NCBI RefSeq assembly: GCF_026391055.1 | Contig: NZ_JAPLET010000022.1 | Span: 959,648 to 1,023,647, forward strand | Source of the DNA: Spirosoma sp. | Lineage (GTDB): Bacteria > Bacteroidota > Bacteroidia > Cytophagales > Spirosomataceae | Direction of reading: 5' to 3' | Length of the DNA: 64,000 bases | In this document: piece after piece, positions 34,159 to 42,687 of the stretch | Position numbering within the stretch: position 1 is the stretch's first letter | Layout: each line of letters opens with the position of its first letter | The notes under the pieces: generated by a model | Database searches by the model: none | What the model saw: the letters and a program-made list of their open reading frames with translations, nothing else | Told to the model about the DNA's origin: nothing | Translations under genes and position numbers: made by a program

Positions 34159-35094
34159 TTAGTTTAGCCCGGCAAGCTGCCGCTTGAAGTCGCGGGGGCA
34201 GATATGCTCTACAGACCGGAAAGCATTGCTGAAGTGCGTCACGCTGTTGAAACCCGATTCATAACAGGCATCCGTCACGCTTTTGGCCGGATCGCTCAGG
34301 ATGGCTTTGGCCCGACGGATACGTTCGGCTAGAATAAACTGCGCGGGCGAAATACCCAGTTCGCTTTTGAAAAGCCGGAAAAAGTGAGATTGCGACAGAC
34401 AGGCTTTGTCGCTCAACTCATCAATCGACAAGTTGCGGGTGATGTTATCCCGAATGTACGATACGATATAAGCCAGTCGGTTGGTCGTAATATGCTGGCT
34501 GGTTTGATGCAGTAGTCCCGTCCGCACCTGGGTTTGCGACAGCCGGACGATCAACTCACGAAGGGTATTCTTGATAAAGAAAGTCTTGAAGGGGTTATTT
34601 TCCCGAAACAGGCGAATTAGCTTATCAGTCAGCGAACTGATTTCGGGGTCATTTTGCAGCAGGTAATTATCGGTATTGAGTTGCCACTCATCGACTAATT
34701 CAACACGGGGTACCTCTTCGTTAAGTTCAGCAATGGTTTCGCGGATGAACTCGTCCGAAATCGTAAGTGCCAGACAGCGCGTGGGATCATGGGTGGTCGC
34801 ATCGGGGAAATCAATCTGCATCAGGCGATCCGAAGGTAATAATAAGGACTCACCGGGTTGGTAGTTGAAGGGTTCCAACTCCCGAAGGTGCATCACCTTC
34901 CGACCACTCAGCATACTGGTCATAACGGGTGCATTGAATCGAAGCTGAATAAGTTGGGCCTGTTGAAATGTTTCGTAAAGGTGCAGTTCGGCCGCATCAT
35001 GACTCAACGTCAGCTTGTTTTCGACCAGTGTGTCAAGTCTGGCTCCCCACGCACTTACTGCTTCGTTGGTCGCCAATTTCCCTATTTTTTTCAT
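34159..35094 (-). CDS. AraC family regulator of the aldehyde dehydrogenase cluster
   Basis: From the ATG at 35094 (MKKIGKLATNEAVSAWGARL) the protein has 311 residues; an in-frame ATG at 35166 would run into the divergent gene's promoter and is less likely. The N-terminal domain is the AraC-N cupin type (VMTSMLSGRKVMHLRELEPFNYQPGESLLLPSDRLMQIDFP). The C-terminal pair of helix-turn-helix units is NLSIDELSDKACLSQSHFFRLFKSELGISPAQF and KSVTDACYESGFNSVTHFSNAFRS. Divergent from aldB with about 115 bases between starts; this arrangement is typical of its direct activator. Confidence 0.88.
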   Translation of the reverse strand: MKKIGKLATNEAVSAWGARLDTLVENKLTLSHDAAELHLYETFQQAQLIQLRFNAPVMTSMLSGRKVMHLRELEPFNYQPGESLLLPSDRLMQIDFPDATTHDPTRCLALTISDEFIRETIAELNEEVPRVELVDEWQLNTDNYLLQNDPEISSLTDKLIRLFRENNPFKTFFIKNTLRELIVRLSQTQVRTGLLHQTSQHITTNRLAYIVSYIRDNITRNLSIDELSDKACLSQSHFFRLFKSELGISPAQFILAERIRRAKAILSDPAKSVTDACYESGFNSVTHFSNAFRSVEHICPRDFKRQLAGLN

Positions 35095-35210
35095 ACGACT
35101 CAATGATGGGAGGATTTCGTAAGTATTTGAGAGGATAACGCAAAAATACTTGGACAATTTCGGCAAAATTTGTGAAGAAGCTAATTAATTACATTAAATC
35201 CTTTCCAAAC

Positions 35211-36725
35211 ATGCAAACTGCTGAAGCGCCGAGCAAGATTATGCCCCGGCCCATGTTCAAAACTCAATACGAAAATTATATAGGCGGCAAGTGGGTACCA
35301 CCCATCGGGGGCGAATATTTCGACAACCAATCGCCGGTCGATGGCAGCCTGATCGCCAAGATGCCCCGCTCGAAAGCGGCCGACGTTGATCTGGCCGTTG
35401 CCGCTGCCCAAAAAGCGTTCGAAACCTGGAGCAAAACGTCGGCTACTGAACGGAGTAAGGTACTGCTTCAGATTGCCGACGTGATCGAGCAGAATCTGGA
35501 ATTTCTGGCACGGGTTGAAACAGTTGAGAATGGTAAAGCCCTCCGCGAAACGATGGCCGCCGATCTACCGCTCTGCGTCGATCACTTCCGCTATTTTGCG
35601 GGCGTAATCCGTGCCGAAGAAGGATCGGCAACTGAGCTAAATGCCGATACCCTGTCGCTGATCATTAAAGAACCAATTGGCATTGTCGGCCAGATCATTC
35701 CCTGGAACTTCCCGCTGCTGATGGCGACCTGGAAACTGGCTCCGGCACTAGCTGCAGGTTGCTGCGTGGTCATCAAACCAGCCGAGCAAACCCCCACCTC
35801 GCTGGCGGTATTGTTCGAACTGCTGGAGGGCATTGTTCCGGCGGGCGTGGTCAATATCATCCAGGGTTTCGGCCCCGAAGCCGGTAAGCCGCTGGCCCAG
35901 CATAAAGGCATCAACAAAGTGGCCTTCACGGGTGAAACCACCACCGGCCGCCTGATCATGCAGTATGCATCGGAAAACCTGAATCCGGTTACGATGGAGT
36001 TGGGTGGCAAATCGCCAAACATCTTCATGAAATCCGTTGGTGATGCCGATGACGAGTTCTTCGACAAATGCGTAGAAGGTGCGGTGATGTTTGCTCTCAA
36101 CCAGGGCGAAATCTGCACCTGCCCCTCACGTTTGCTGGTTCACGAAGACATCTACGATAAGTTTATAGAGCGGGTCATTGCCCGAACCAAAGCCATCAAA
36201 CTCGGTCACCCACTCGACCCGGAAACCATGATGGGTGCGCAGGCCAGCAACGATCAGTACGAGAAAATTCTGTCGTACATTGACATTGGCAAGCAGGAAG
36301 GCGCTGAAGTCCTAACGGGTGGCGGTCCGGCCGATAGCGTAGAAGGAGGCTATTACATTCAGCCGACTATCTTCAAAGGACACAACAAAATGCGCATTTT
36401 CCAGGAAGAAATCTTCGGTCCTGTCCTGTCGGTGACGACCTTCAAAGATGCCGACGAAGCAGTAGCCATTGCCAACGACACGTTATATGGTTTGGGTGCC
36501 GGTTTCTGGTCCCGCGATGCGCATGAGCTGTACACAATTCCCCGGCAGATTCAGGCTGGTCGTGTGTGGGTAAACTGCTACCACGATTATCCGGCACACG
36601 CACCGTTTGGCGGGTACAAGAAGTCGGGCTTTGGCCGGGAGAACCACCTAATGATGCTGAACCACTATCGCCAGGTAAAAAACCTGCTGATCTCGTATAG
36701 CAAAAACAAACTTGGTTTCTTCTGA
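35211..36725 (+). CDS. aldB: AldB/ExaC-type aldehyde dehydrogenase
   Basis: From the ATG at 35211 this gives 504 residues. (A GTG at 35172 would add 13 residues.) It oxidises acetaldehyde or similar aldehydes to acids with NAD(P)+. Motifs are [22 protein letters not shown], the cofactor loop [19 protein letters not shown] with the general-base Glu, and [13 protein letters not shown] with the catalytic Cys region; the ICTCPSR sequence is peculiar to the AldB/ExaC branch. EthD-like and DUF779 genes follow on the same strand, the latter a known companion of this dehydrogenase. Confidence 0.92.
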   Translation: MQTAEAPSKIMPRPMFKTQYENYIGGKWVPPIGGEYFDNQSPVDGSLIAKMPRSKAADVDLAVAAAQKAFETWSKTSATERSKVLLQIADVIEQNLEFLARVETVENGKALRETMAADLPLCVDHFRYFAGVIRAEEGSATELNADTLSLIIKEPIGIVGQIIPWNFPLLMATWKLAPALAAGCCVVIKPAEQTPTSLAVLFELLEGIVPAGVVNIIQGFGPEAGKPLAQHKGINKVAFTGETTTGRLIMQYASENLNPVTMELGGKSPNIFMKSVGDADDEFFDKCVEGAVMFALNQGEICTCPSRLLVHEDIYDKFIERVIARTKAIKLGHPLDPETMMGAQASNDQYEKILSYIDIGKQEGAEVLTGGGPADSVEGGYYIQPTIFKGHNKMRIFQEEIFGPVLSVTTFKDADEAVAIANDTLYGLGAGFWSRDAHELYTIPRQIQAGRVWVNCYHDYPAHAPFGGYKKSGFGRENHLMMLNHYRQVKNLLISYSKNKLGFF

Positions 36726-36726
36726 T

Positions 36727-36797
36727 AAAGAGTGAAAGAGCGAAAGAGTGATAGAGCGCAAAGCTGGAATATACTTGCTTTCGCTCTTTCACTCTTT
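36727..36797. repeat. Hairpin made of GAAAGAGTG/GAAAGAGCG words
   Basis: A perfect 20-bp inverted repeat (36727-36746 with 36778-36797) lies between the aldB stop and the EthD gene. Both arms consist of the words GAGTGAAA and GAGCGAAA, and the flanks repeat the same words imperfectly up to about 36830. Confidence 0.85.
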
Positions 36798-36840
36798 TGC
36801 TCTTTCGCCATTTACTATTTCACTTTTTTACTCATCTCCT

Positions 36841-37146
36841 ATGGTTCGCTTAACCGTTCTTTACCCAAAAACAGAAAATAGTCAGTTCGATCTGACGTAT
36901 TACCTGGAGAAACATATCCCGCTCGTGAAAGAGCGGCTAACGCCGTTTGGCCTCACAGGGGTTGATATGAACGAAGCGATAACGGGTGGTGAAGCACTGC
37001 CTCCTTACGCTATGATTACCTTCCTGGCCTTTAACACAACCGACGAGTTGGAAAAAGGCATGGGAACGCACGGTGCCGAACTGCTGGGCGACATCCCTAA
37101 CTTTACGGATGTACAACCTCTGACCCAGGTAGTTCAGGTACGCTGA
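36841..37146 (+). CDS. EthD family protein
   Basis: From the ATG at 36841 (MVRLTVLYPKTENSQFDLTY) the protein has 101 residues; an upstream frame extension to 36748 runs through the repeat hairpin and is rejected. It is a dimeric ferredoxin-like fold of the EthD family (ethyl tert-butyl ether degradation protein). The family pattern is LYP followed by FDLTYYLEKHIPLVKERL (his-pocket region) and MITFLAFNTTDELEKGMG. Function unproven. It sits between aldB and DUF779. Confidence 0.85.
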   Translation: MVRLTVLYPKTENSQFDLTYYLEKHIPLVKERLTPFGLTGVDMNEAITGGEALPPYAMITFLAFNTTDELEKGMGTHGAELLGDIPNFTDVQPLTQVVQVR

Positions 37147-37169
37147 ACTCTTGTCAACAATTTCCCTTT

Positions 37170-37559
37170 ATGACGACTCAAACAACTTTCCGCGTTGATG
37201 TTACGCCTGCTGCATCCGACGTCATTGCCAAACTCAAGGCTGAGAATGGGCCGCTGATGTTTCACCAAAGCGGTGGGTGTTGCGACGGTTCTTCGCCAAT
37301 GTGTTACGAGGACGGCGAATTTATTATCGGCTCGTCGGACGTATTACTGGGGCAGATTGAAGGGTGTAATTTCTGGATGTCGAGCGATCAGTTCGAGTAT
37401 TGGCAGCATACGCACCTGACCATCGACGTAACCCCTGGTCGGGGAGCCAGTTTCTCCCTCGAAATTCCGATGGGCGTCCGCTTTATGATCCGCTCGCGCC
37501 TGTTCGAACCCGATGAAGCCGAACACCTGGCACCGGTACATGTCGGACCATTGGACTAA
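37170..37559 (+). CDS. DUF779 family protein
   Basis: A 129-residue protein of the DUF779 family, almost always encoded beside AldB-type acetaldehyde dehydrogenases. The motif FHQSGGCCDGSSPMCYEDGEF (residues 31-51) has three conserved cysteines, suitable for metal binding. The end carries SLEIPMGVRFMIRSRLF. It may assist or maintain the dehydrogenase. The gene starts 23 bases after EthD and is followed by a strong terminator. Confidence 0.88.
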   Translation: MTTQTTFRVDVTPAASDVIAKLKAENGPLMFHQSGGCCDGSSPMCYEDGEFIIGSSDVLLGQIEGCNFWMSSDQFEYWQHTHLTIDVTPGRGASFSLEIPMGVRFMIRSRLFEPDEAEHLAPVHVGPLD

Positions 37560-37574
37560 GAGTAAGTTTAGGCT

Positions 37575-37634
37575 GGGTTTGGGTATAGCTGGCGCGGGTA
37601 TTTACCGCACACCGCGCCAGCTATACCCAAACCC
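37575..37634 (+). terminator. Long perfect hairpin after the DUF779 gene
   Basis: Arms of 23 bases (37575-37597 and 37612-37634) pair perfectly around a 14-base loop shortly after the stop codon. Confidence 0.85.
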
Positions 37635-37645
37635 TTAATAACCCC

Positions 37646-37676
37646 TTGACAATCAGATTCATTTAGCTTATATTCG
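37646..37676 (+). promoter_or_regulatory. Promoter of the DoxX-like membrane protein gene
   Basis: TTG at 37646-37648, a 20-bp spacer and TATATTCG at 37669-37676 give a near match to the Bacteroidota consensus. The same DNA also reads TTGACA-N17-TATATT, a textbook sigma-70 form. Confidence 0.6.
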
Positions 37677-37704
37677 GTTCGTATTAACTAAACCGCTTAC
37701 AGCT

Positions 37705-38139
37705 ATGAACATGTTGAATCGCGTTGAACACTGGGGCGACACGCATCACCCCGCGTGGACAGATGGTTTGCGGATTGTGTTAGGGATCATTCTCTTTCTG
37801 AAAGGCGTAAGTTTCATTAGCGACACGGCCTACCTCAACAATCTGGTGGGCGGTCTTCACTTCGGCCTTTTGCCGGTTATTCTTGTGCATTACGTGGCTT
37901 TTGCCCATTTGATGGGCGGATTTCTGATCGCACTTGGCTGCATGACCCGCCTGATGGTTATTCTTCAGTTGCCTATTCTGGTTGGGGCACTGTTCTTCGT
38001 CAATATCCGCCAGGGCTTCTCGCCCATGAATTCGGAACTGTGGCTTTCGGTCATTGTTCTATTGCTCTTGCTTGTGTTTCTGGTACTGGGTTCCGGACGG
38101 TTTTCGATGGACGAATACGTCAAACAAAACGCCCGCTGA
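37705..38139 (+). CDS. DoxX-like small membrane protein
   Basis: A 144-residue protein with four hydrophobic segments. The first two contain DGLRIVLGIILFLKGVSFI (residues 20-38) and ILVHYVAFAHLMGGFLIALG, the typical DoxX pattern of a GLRIxLGxxLFxKG start and a H-x-GG motif. The tail GSGRFSMDEYVKQ is typical. Role in redox or stress is suggested for the family only. Two small charged proteins follow on the same strand. Confidence 0.75.
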   Translation: MNMLNRVEHWGDTHHPAWTDGLRIVLGIILFLKGVSFISDTAYLNNLVGGLHFGLLPVILVHYVAFAHLMGGFLIALGCMTRLMVILQLPILVGALFFVNIRQGFSPMNSELWLSVIVLLLLLVFLVLGSGRFSMDEYVKQNAR

Positions 38140-38174
38140 CCGGTTTTGCTGCCACAACTAAACCAAACAACGTT

Positions 38175-38369
38175 ATGGCAGACAAGACCCTGGAAAAAGT
38201 CGAAGAATCGTACGAAGGCCAGCGCATTACGGATAATCAGGACAACGGCACTGGTCACGGTGAGAAAGGAAACGGCCGTAGTTCAACATCGCACAAGAGC
38301 TCGTCGAAAGGCAGCCGCAGTGCGGGTGGTTCAACCGGCGGTAGCAAAGGTGGCAGTAAGACAAACTAA
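38175..38369 (+). CDS. Small Ser/Gly/Lys-rich protein
   Basis: A 64-residue protein from the ATG at 38175 (MADKTLEKVEESYEGQRITD). The second half is almost only Ser, Gly, Lys, Arg and Thr (SSKGSRSAGGSTGGSKGGSK), so it is likely disordered and strongly basic. No family recognised. It lies 35 bases after the DoxX-like gene and 20 bases before a similar small gene. Possibly nucleic-acid or stress related; a guess. Confidence 0.5.
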   Translation: MADKTLEKVEESYEGQRITDNQDNGTGHGEKGNGRSSTSHKSSSKGSRSAGGSTGGSKGGSKTN

Positions 38370-38389
38370 AACCTCAACTCACTGCCGTT

Positions 38390-38572
38390 ATGAATCTGTT
38401 TATCAAGTACTATTCGCCACAGATTGGTGGGGCCAATAGCTCGAAGAACCAGAAAGAAGAAGGCAAGGCCGGTAAAAGTGGCAGCCATCAACGGTCGACA
38501 AAAAAGACGACGGAGAAGAACGATCCGGATAAAGATGAGAATACGAAAAAGAACGCTAACAGCGTCGATTGA
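38390..38572 (+). CDS. Small Lys/Ser/Asp-rich protein
   Basis: A 60-residue protein. The first 15 residues are moderately hydrophobic (MNLFIKYYSPQIGGA) and the rest is highly charged and disordered-looking (KAGKSGSHQRSTKKTTEK, then DPDKDENTKKN). It forms a pair with the preceding small basic protein. No known domain. A clear terminator follows immediately. Confidence 0.5.
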   Translation: MNLFIKYYSPQIGGANSSKNQKEEGKAGKSGSHQRSTKKTTEKNDPDKDENTKKNANSVD

Positions 38573-38579
38573 TCAACAG

Positions 38580-38604
38580 GAAGGCCCGTTACTAACGGGC
38601 CTTC
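38580..38604. terminator. Terminator between the small genes and the SPL-like gene
   Basis: AAGGCCCGTT (38581-38590) pairs with AACGGGCCTT (38594-38603) around a 3-base loop. The convergent gene ends at 38609. Confidence 0.75.
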
Positions 38605-38608
38605 TGCA

Positions 38609-39661
38609 TTAGAATATATAGCGAATCTCGCACCAGGGAATTTCGTCGTGGACCATATCCTCAAAAACGGCAATCATTTTGCGTTTCAATTGGTGCTCGT
38701 ACCGGATGTTCCATCCGCCGAACTGGCTCACTTTACTCTCCTGCAATTCGGGTACCCAAAGCAACTCTTCGGCCTTGGGATTAATGGCCAGATTGGCCTG
38801 ATGCTGCCGCTGGTTATGCGTTAAAAAGATAACCTCACATTTCAGCTGCTCCCGCACTTCCGGTCTAAGTGAAGCGTCGAGCTGGCGGAACAACTCCCGG
38901 TAATCGTTTCGCCACGCTTTTTTATCGCCATCCGGACCGCTATACACGATGACGGGCGAGAAATTAACGTGCACCTCATAGCCTGCTTCGTAAAAGTCAT
39001 TGATAGCTGAGATGCGCTTCTCAATCGAGTCGGTCCGCACATCAACCAGCTTGCTGACGTGGGTGGGCATCAGACTGAACCGAATTCGTATTTTCCGCTT
39101 CGGGTCGAAATCGAGCATAGACGGGTTTACGAACTTCGTAGCGAAGGTGGCTTTAGCTTTTGGGTGATCGCGGTAAAATTCGAACACTTGCTGAATACTT
39201 GGCGTCAGGTCGTAATCAACCGAAATGTCGGAGTTACAGCCGATGTCGTACGTCCAAAACGTCGCGTCGGTTTGGTTTATGGGTTTGGGCCAGGCCAGGG
39301 AGTTGACATGGGCGTCGATGCTCGCCAGATTTTCGTCGATGTTGGTAAAGAGCGTAATGGGGTTCACGTTCTTGTGCCGGTCTACATAGCAATAGGTACA
39401 GGCCCCAAAGCAGCCATTGGCCAGACTTGGCGCAATATAATCCGAACTCCGGCCACTCCACTTAATGTCCTGCGTTTTGAGTTTCCCCAGCACCAGCACA
39501 TCGGATTTCACCTTGAAATGGTTCATCCCCAACTCCGGCAGTCGGTTATGCTGCTTCACTTCGAGCGTCTCGGCCTGTGGAAATTGCGACAGAACCGCTT
39601 TGCCCCTATCGTTGAGTGCGTCGGCCGTATACAGGATTATTGACGGATTGAAATCGGGCAT
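38609..39661 (-). CDS. Spore photoproduct lyase-like radical SAM protein
   Basis: A 350-residue radical SAM protein of the spore-photoproduct-lyase family. The iron-sulfur motif CFGACTYC (a CxxxCxxC triad) lies near residue 83, preceded by SDYIAPSLANG and followed by YVDRHKNVNPITLF, as in SplB-like proteins. Other conserved stretches are FATKFVNPSMLDFDPKRKIRIRFSLMP and YEVHVNFSPVIVYSG. The classic enzyme repairs a thymine dimer of spores; homologues in non-spore-formers are of unproven substrate but likely DNA or nucleotide repair. Monocistronic, convergent with the small genes. Confidence 0.85.
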   Translation of the reverse strand: MPDFNPSIILYTADALNDRGKAVLSQFPQAETLEVKQHNRLPELGMNHFKVKSDVLVLGKLKTQDIKWSGRSSDYIAPSLANGCFGACTYCYVDRHKNVNPITLFTNIDENLASIDAHVNSLAWPKPINQTDATFWTYDIGCNSDISVDYDLTPSIQQVFEFYRDHPKAKATFATKFVNPSMLDFDPKRKIRIRFSLMPTHVSKLVDVRTDSIEKRISAINDFYEAGYEVHVNFSPVIVYSGPDGDKKAWRNDYRELFRQLDASLRPEVREQLKCEVIFLTHNQRQHQANLAINPKAEELLWVPELQESKVSQFGGWNIRYEHQLKRKMIAVFEDMVHDEIPWCEIRYIF

Positions 39662-39811
39662 AAAATGCGTTTGCAGATGTAACTAATTAACAGTCAGAAG
39701 GGGGGTTTGGTTCAGAGCAATAAGATCACAACTACCTCATAAGCAGATAGTTAATTATATTTTTTGTCTTATTTAATTGTATAGATTACAGATGGTTTTT
39801 AGTATCACTTA

Positions 39812-40636
39812 TCACATCACCGTCCCCGCCACCTGAATCATATCTCCTACTTTCCACTGTTTCCAGACCGGATTGGTGGAGCGCAGTTGGGTGGTGGCCG
39901 TTTCGATTACCCATACCTGACGCTGTTCATCGAACGTAATAGCCAGTATCGGCTCAATCACTGGCGAAACAGGCGTAAGTTCGCTTCGGAGCCGATCAGT
40001 CTGAACGCGCCCCTGAACCAGTTGAACGACCCGATCAGCCAGGGCCTCAACATCGGCATCGTGGTGGCTGACCAGCAGGGTTGTTGTGCCCCAGCGTTTG
40101 TGTAACTCAAGCAGGACCTGCCGAAGCTGTTCACCCGAACCGGCATCCAGGGCGGCAAACGGCTCATCGAGCAGTAAGAGTTTTGGCTGGCGAACGAGGG
40201 CGCGGGCGAGGGCTACCCGCTCACGCTGCCCACCCGATAAGGCTGCGGGCTTTGTGTGGGTAAAGGCATCCAGTCCCGTTGCCCTGATCAACTCCTGCCC
40301 GAAATCGCGCTGGCCTTTCGGAGCTGCAAACTCAATATTTTCCAGAACAGTCAGGTTGGGAAACAGGGCCGTATCCTGAAATACAAATCCGATGGACCGC
40401 TGCTGCGGAGGCCGATTTATTCGTTTGTCTGTATCAAGCCACGGCTCACCATCGACGGAAATTCGACCCGATTGCGGATTTTCCAGTCCAGCCAGTAAGC
40501 GCAAAAAGGTTGTTTTCCCGGAACCGGACGGCCCGATCAGCGCGGTGAGGGTGCCGGGTTGCAAGCTAAGGCTGACCTGCAGATCGCGGGTACCTTCGGT
40601 AAACAGGCGCGGCATGACAACGTCGATATCTATCAT
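39812..40636 (-). CDS. modC: Molybdate ABC transporter ATP-binding protein
   Basis: A 274-residue ABC ATPase. Walker A is GPSGSGKTT (residues ~35-43), the signature LSGGQRERVALARAL and Walker B LLLLDEPFAALD follow, and a C-terminal mop-like/TOBE region of about 60 residues ends in WKVGDMIQVAGTVM. It powers the ModB permease. Its start overlaps the end of modB by four bases, and it is the last gene of the operon. Confidence 0.9.
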   Translation of the reverse strand: MIDIDVVMPRLFTEGTRDLQVSLSLQPGTLTALIGPSGSGKTTFLRLLAGLENPQSGRISVDGEPWLDTDKRINRPPQQRSIGFVFQDTALFPNLTVLENIEFAAPKGQRDFGQELIRATGLDAFTHTKPAALSGGQRERVALARALVRQPKLLLLDEPFAALDAGSGEQLRQVLLELHKRWGTTTLLVSHHDADVEALADRVVQLVQGRVQTDRLRSELTPVSPVIEPILAITFDEQRQVWVIETATTQLRSTNPVWKQWKVGDMIQVAGTVM

Positions 40637-41307
40637 ACCGTTACGCGTTTATTGATGGCGTACACGAGCAAAAGTATCGCGAACGAAAGGCCCAGCAAGA
40701 GAGCCGCATAGGCGTGGGCCGTCTCGAAATGAAGCTGCTCCACTTCGTCGTAAATAGCAATGGAAGCCACCCGCGTTTGCCCTGGCAAATTCCCGCCAAT
40801 CATCAAAACCAGCCCAAATTCACCAATAGTATGCGCGAAAGTCAGGACAATTCCGGTCAGCAAGGCAGGTTTGCAGTTGGGTAGCAACACCCGCCAGAAC
40901 GTTCGTGTGGGCGATTGACCCAGCGTATAAGCCGCTTCCCGCCACGAAACGGGCAGATTTTCGAGCCCCGCCTGAATGGGATGAACCATAAACGGCAAAC
41001 TATACAACAGCGAGGCCACAACCAGTCCCTCAAACGAAAAGACAAGCTGCACATCAACCGTTTTCAATAGCCAGGCCCCTAGCCCACTGGTCGGGCTGAA
41101 AGCCAGCAACAGGTAAAAGCCAACCACAGAAGGCGGCAAAACCAACGGCAGGCTAATGAGGGCTTCGACAACGGGCTTGAGTCGAAAGCGGCTAAGTGCC
41201 AGCCATCCGGCCAGCGGCACGCCGATCAGGAGGAGTAAAACGGTGGTGATTCCCGCAAGGTGCAGGGTTAGCCATATGGGTTCCCAGTCAATGGGCATGA
41301 GCAACAA
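40633..41307 (-). CDS. modB: Molybdate ABC transporter permease
   Basis: A 224-residue inner-membrane protein with about five to six membrane helices. The coupling-loop motif SWREAAYTLGQSPTRTFWRVLLP (EAA-like, residues ~142-164) and the following FAHTIGEFGLVLMIGGNLPGQTRVASIAIYD are characteristic of ModB. Begins two bases after modA and overlaps modC, so all are cotranslated. Confidence 0.92.
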   Translation of the reverse strand: MLLMPIDWEPIWLTLHLAGITTVLLLLIGVPLAGWLALSRFRLKPVVEALISLPLVLPPSVVGFYLLLAFSPTSGLGAWLLKTVDVQLVFSFEGLVVASLLYSLPFMVHPIQAGLENLPVSWREAAYTLGQSPTRTFWRVLLPNCKPALLTGIVLTFAHTIGEFGLVLMIGGNLPGQTRVASIAIYDEVEQLHFETAHAYAALLLGLSFAILLLVYAINKRVTV

Positions 41308-41309
41308 AA

Positions 41310-42053
41310 TCAGGAAGCGGGTGAACGGTAGCCAAACTGCTGCAAAATACGGCGGGCATCCGGACTACGCAAAAACGCAACGAACTGCCGGGCGGCTTTT
41401 TCCTGACTCGTTCGTTTCAGAATCACCACACCCTGTGCGATGGGCGAATAGCCCGTTTGCGGCAAATCGACCCAGCGCCCTTTCTTATTCAAGCTGGGGT
41501 CAAGTACCACCGACTTGGCCGTAAACCCTACCTCGGCTGCGCCCGATAAGACGTATTGATTAACCTGCGCGATGCTTTCGCCGTAGACCAGTTTGGGCTT
41601 CACTTTATCCAGTAGCTTTATATGGGTCAGGTACGCAATGGCCGCTTCGCCGTAGGGTGCTGTACTCGGATTAGCAATAGCCACGTGCCGGACAGACGCA
41701 TCCATTAACGCCTTAAGATCAGCAGTTATTGGCAACTTACCCGTTGTCCAAAGCACCAACGACCCGTAGGCATAAACCACCGGAGCGTCGACCGTTAGGC
41801 CCGCTTTGTGCAGTGTTTGCGGGTACTGCATATCCGCCGACAGAAACACATCGTAGGGCGCTCCCTGCTGAATCTGGGTGGTGAGTTTGCCGGACGAATT
41901 GACAATCGTTTCCAGTTCAATACCCGTTTTTTTCTTATAGGCCGTCTTCAACTGCTCCATCACAAACTGGGCATTGGCCGCCACTGCAATGCGGAGCGTT
42001 TGCGCCAGCAGGGTAACCGGACAGAGCAGCAGACACAGAATTAGTTTTTTCAT
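41310..42053 (-). CDS. modA: Molybdate-binding periplasmic protein
   Basis: A 247-residue exported binding protein with signal peptide MKKLILCLLLCPVTLLAQ. The mature start LRIAVAANAQFVMEQL and the SSGKLTTQIQQGAPYDVFLSADMQYP motif are those of ModA proteins that bind molybdate or tungstate. Middle and end show ANPSTAPYGEAA and YSPIAQGVVILKRT. It hands the oxyanion to ModBC. It lies 15 bases after the molybdopterin-domain gene. Confidence 0.92.
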   Translation of the reverse strand: MKKLILCLLLCPVTLLAQTLRIAVAANAQFVMEQLKTAYKKKTGIELETIVNSSGKLTTQIQQGAPYDVFLSADMQYPQTLHKAGLTVDAPVVYAYGSLVLWTTGKLPITADLKALMDASVRHVAIANPSTAPYGEAAIAYLTHIKLLDKVKPKLVYGESIAQVNQYVLSGAAEVGFTAKSVVLDPSLNKKGRWVDLPQTGYSPIAQGVVILKRTSQEKAARQFVAFLRSPDARRILQQFGYRSPAS

Positions 42054-42068
42054 ACGTAGATCGGGGAC

Positions 42069-42580
42069 TTAGTTGGCCACCTTCACTTCAATTGATTTTA
42101 CATCTCGAATCCATCGGGCGGGCTTTTTCTCATCGGGGACGATTACCCGATACGGCCCGACACCCGGTACCAATGGCTTTCCATCAACACTATCAGCCAG
42201 TAAAATAACCCGGGTGGCAAATTCGGGATCGAGTTCAGGAAGGGCAAAGACGACTTCGTAACCATCTCCGGCTTTTACGAGAACGTATTTCGTAAGGTTT
42301 TTACCACGCAGCTCCCCTCCCAACGTCGTTCCGGCCTGTTTGAGCAGGCCGACCAGCGAGACGCCCGAATAGCGATGTTCGGTACCATCTTTGTCCTTTG
42401 CCGAAACGTCCGAATGCGGCAACCCCTTCAGGTCAGCGGCCTGCAAGGTCAGCGGTTTCGTTACCTGACCGGAGATGGTCAATACGGTTGCGCCTGTCCG
42501 CTGCCCGCTGCCAGACCGATCAATGTAATCAGGACCATACCTATCCACAAGGTAGCCATGCGTGATGTCTGCTGACCCAT
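42069..42580 (-). pseudogene. Molybdopterin-dependent oxidoreductase-domain protein, apparent frameshift
   Basis: Residues from about the codon at 42486 down to 42069 form one domain of the sulfite-oxidase/YedY type (LTISGQVTKPLTLQAADLKGLPH, YSGVSLVGLLKQAG, LVPGVGPYRVIVPDEKKPARW). A signal peptide for it is in another frame: ATG at 42580 (or 42559) gives MATLWIGMVLITLIGLAAG followed by SGQAQ, then stops after two codons. One missing base near 42490 would join the two. As read, only a GTG at 42548 could start the domain frame, with no signal. It may be a real mutation, a sequencing error or recoding. Heads the mod operon; such short proteins may bind or use the cofactor made with the imported molybdate. 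Confidence 0.7.
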
Positions 42581-42611
42581 ACCTAACGTTTCATGCGTAG
42601 AAATGACGTAT

Positions 42612-42635
42612 CGTTATTTTCACACAAACATAACG
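42612..42635. promoter_or_regulatory. ModE-box-like inverted repeat upstream of the mod operon
   Basis: CGTTAT (42612-42617) and ATAACG (42630-42635) are separated by 12 bases. The E. coli modABC operator bound by ModE has, from memory, the same half-sites with the same spacing. It lies about 32 bases upstream of the ATG at 42580. No ModE gene is in the window. Confidence 0.6.
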
Positions 42636-42687
42636 CATATTTCACTATGGCGCAAGGCATGAGCCAACGTGGCCCGGCCGTGCGCCA

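Noticed and set aside
36748-36840. N-terminal extension of the EthD gene
   Set aside because: It would translate the repeat hairpin; the family begins at MVRLTVLYP.
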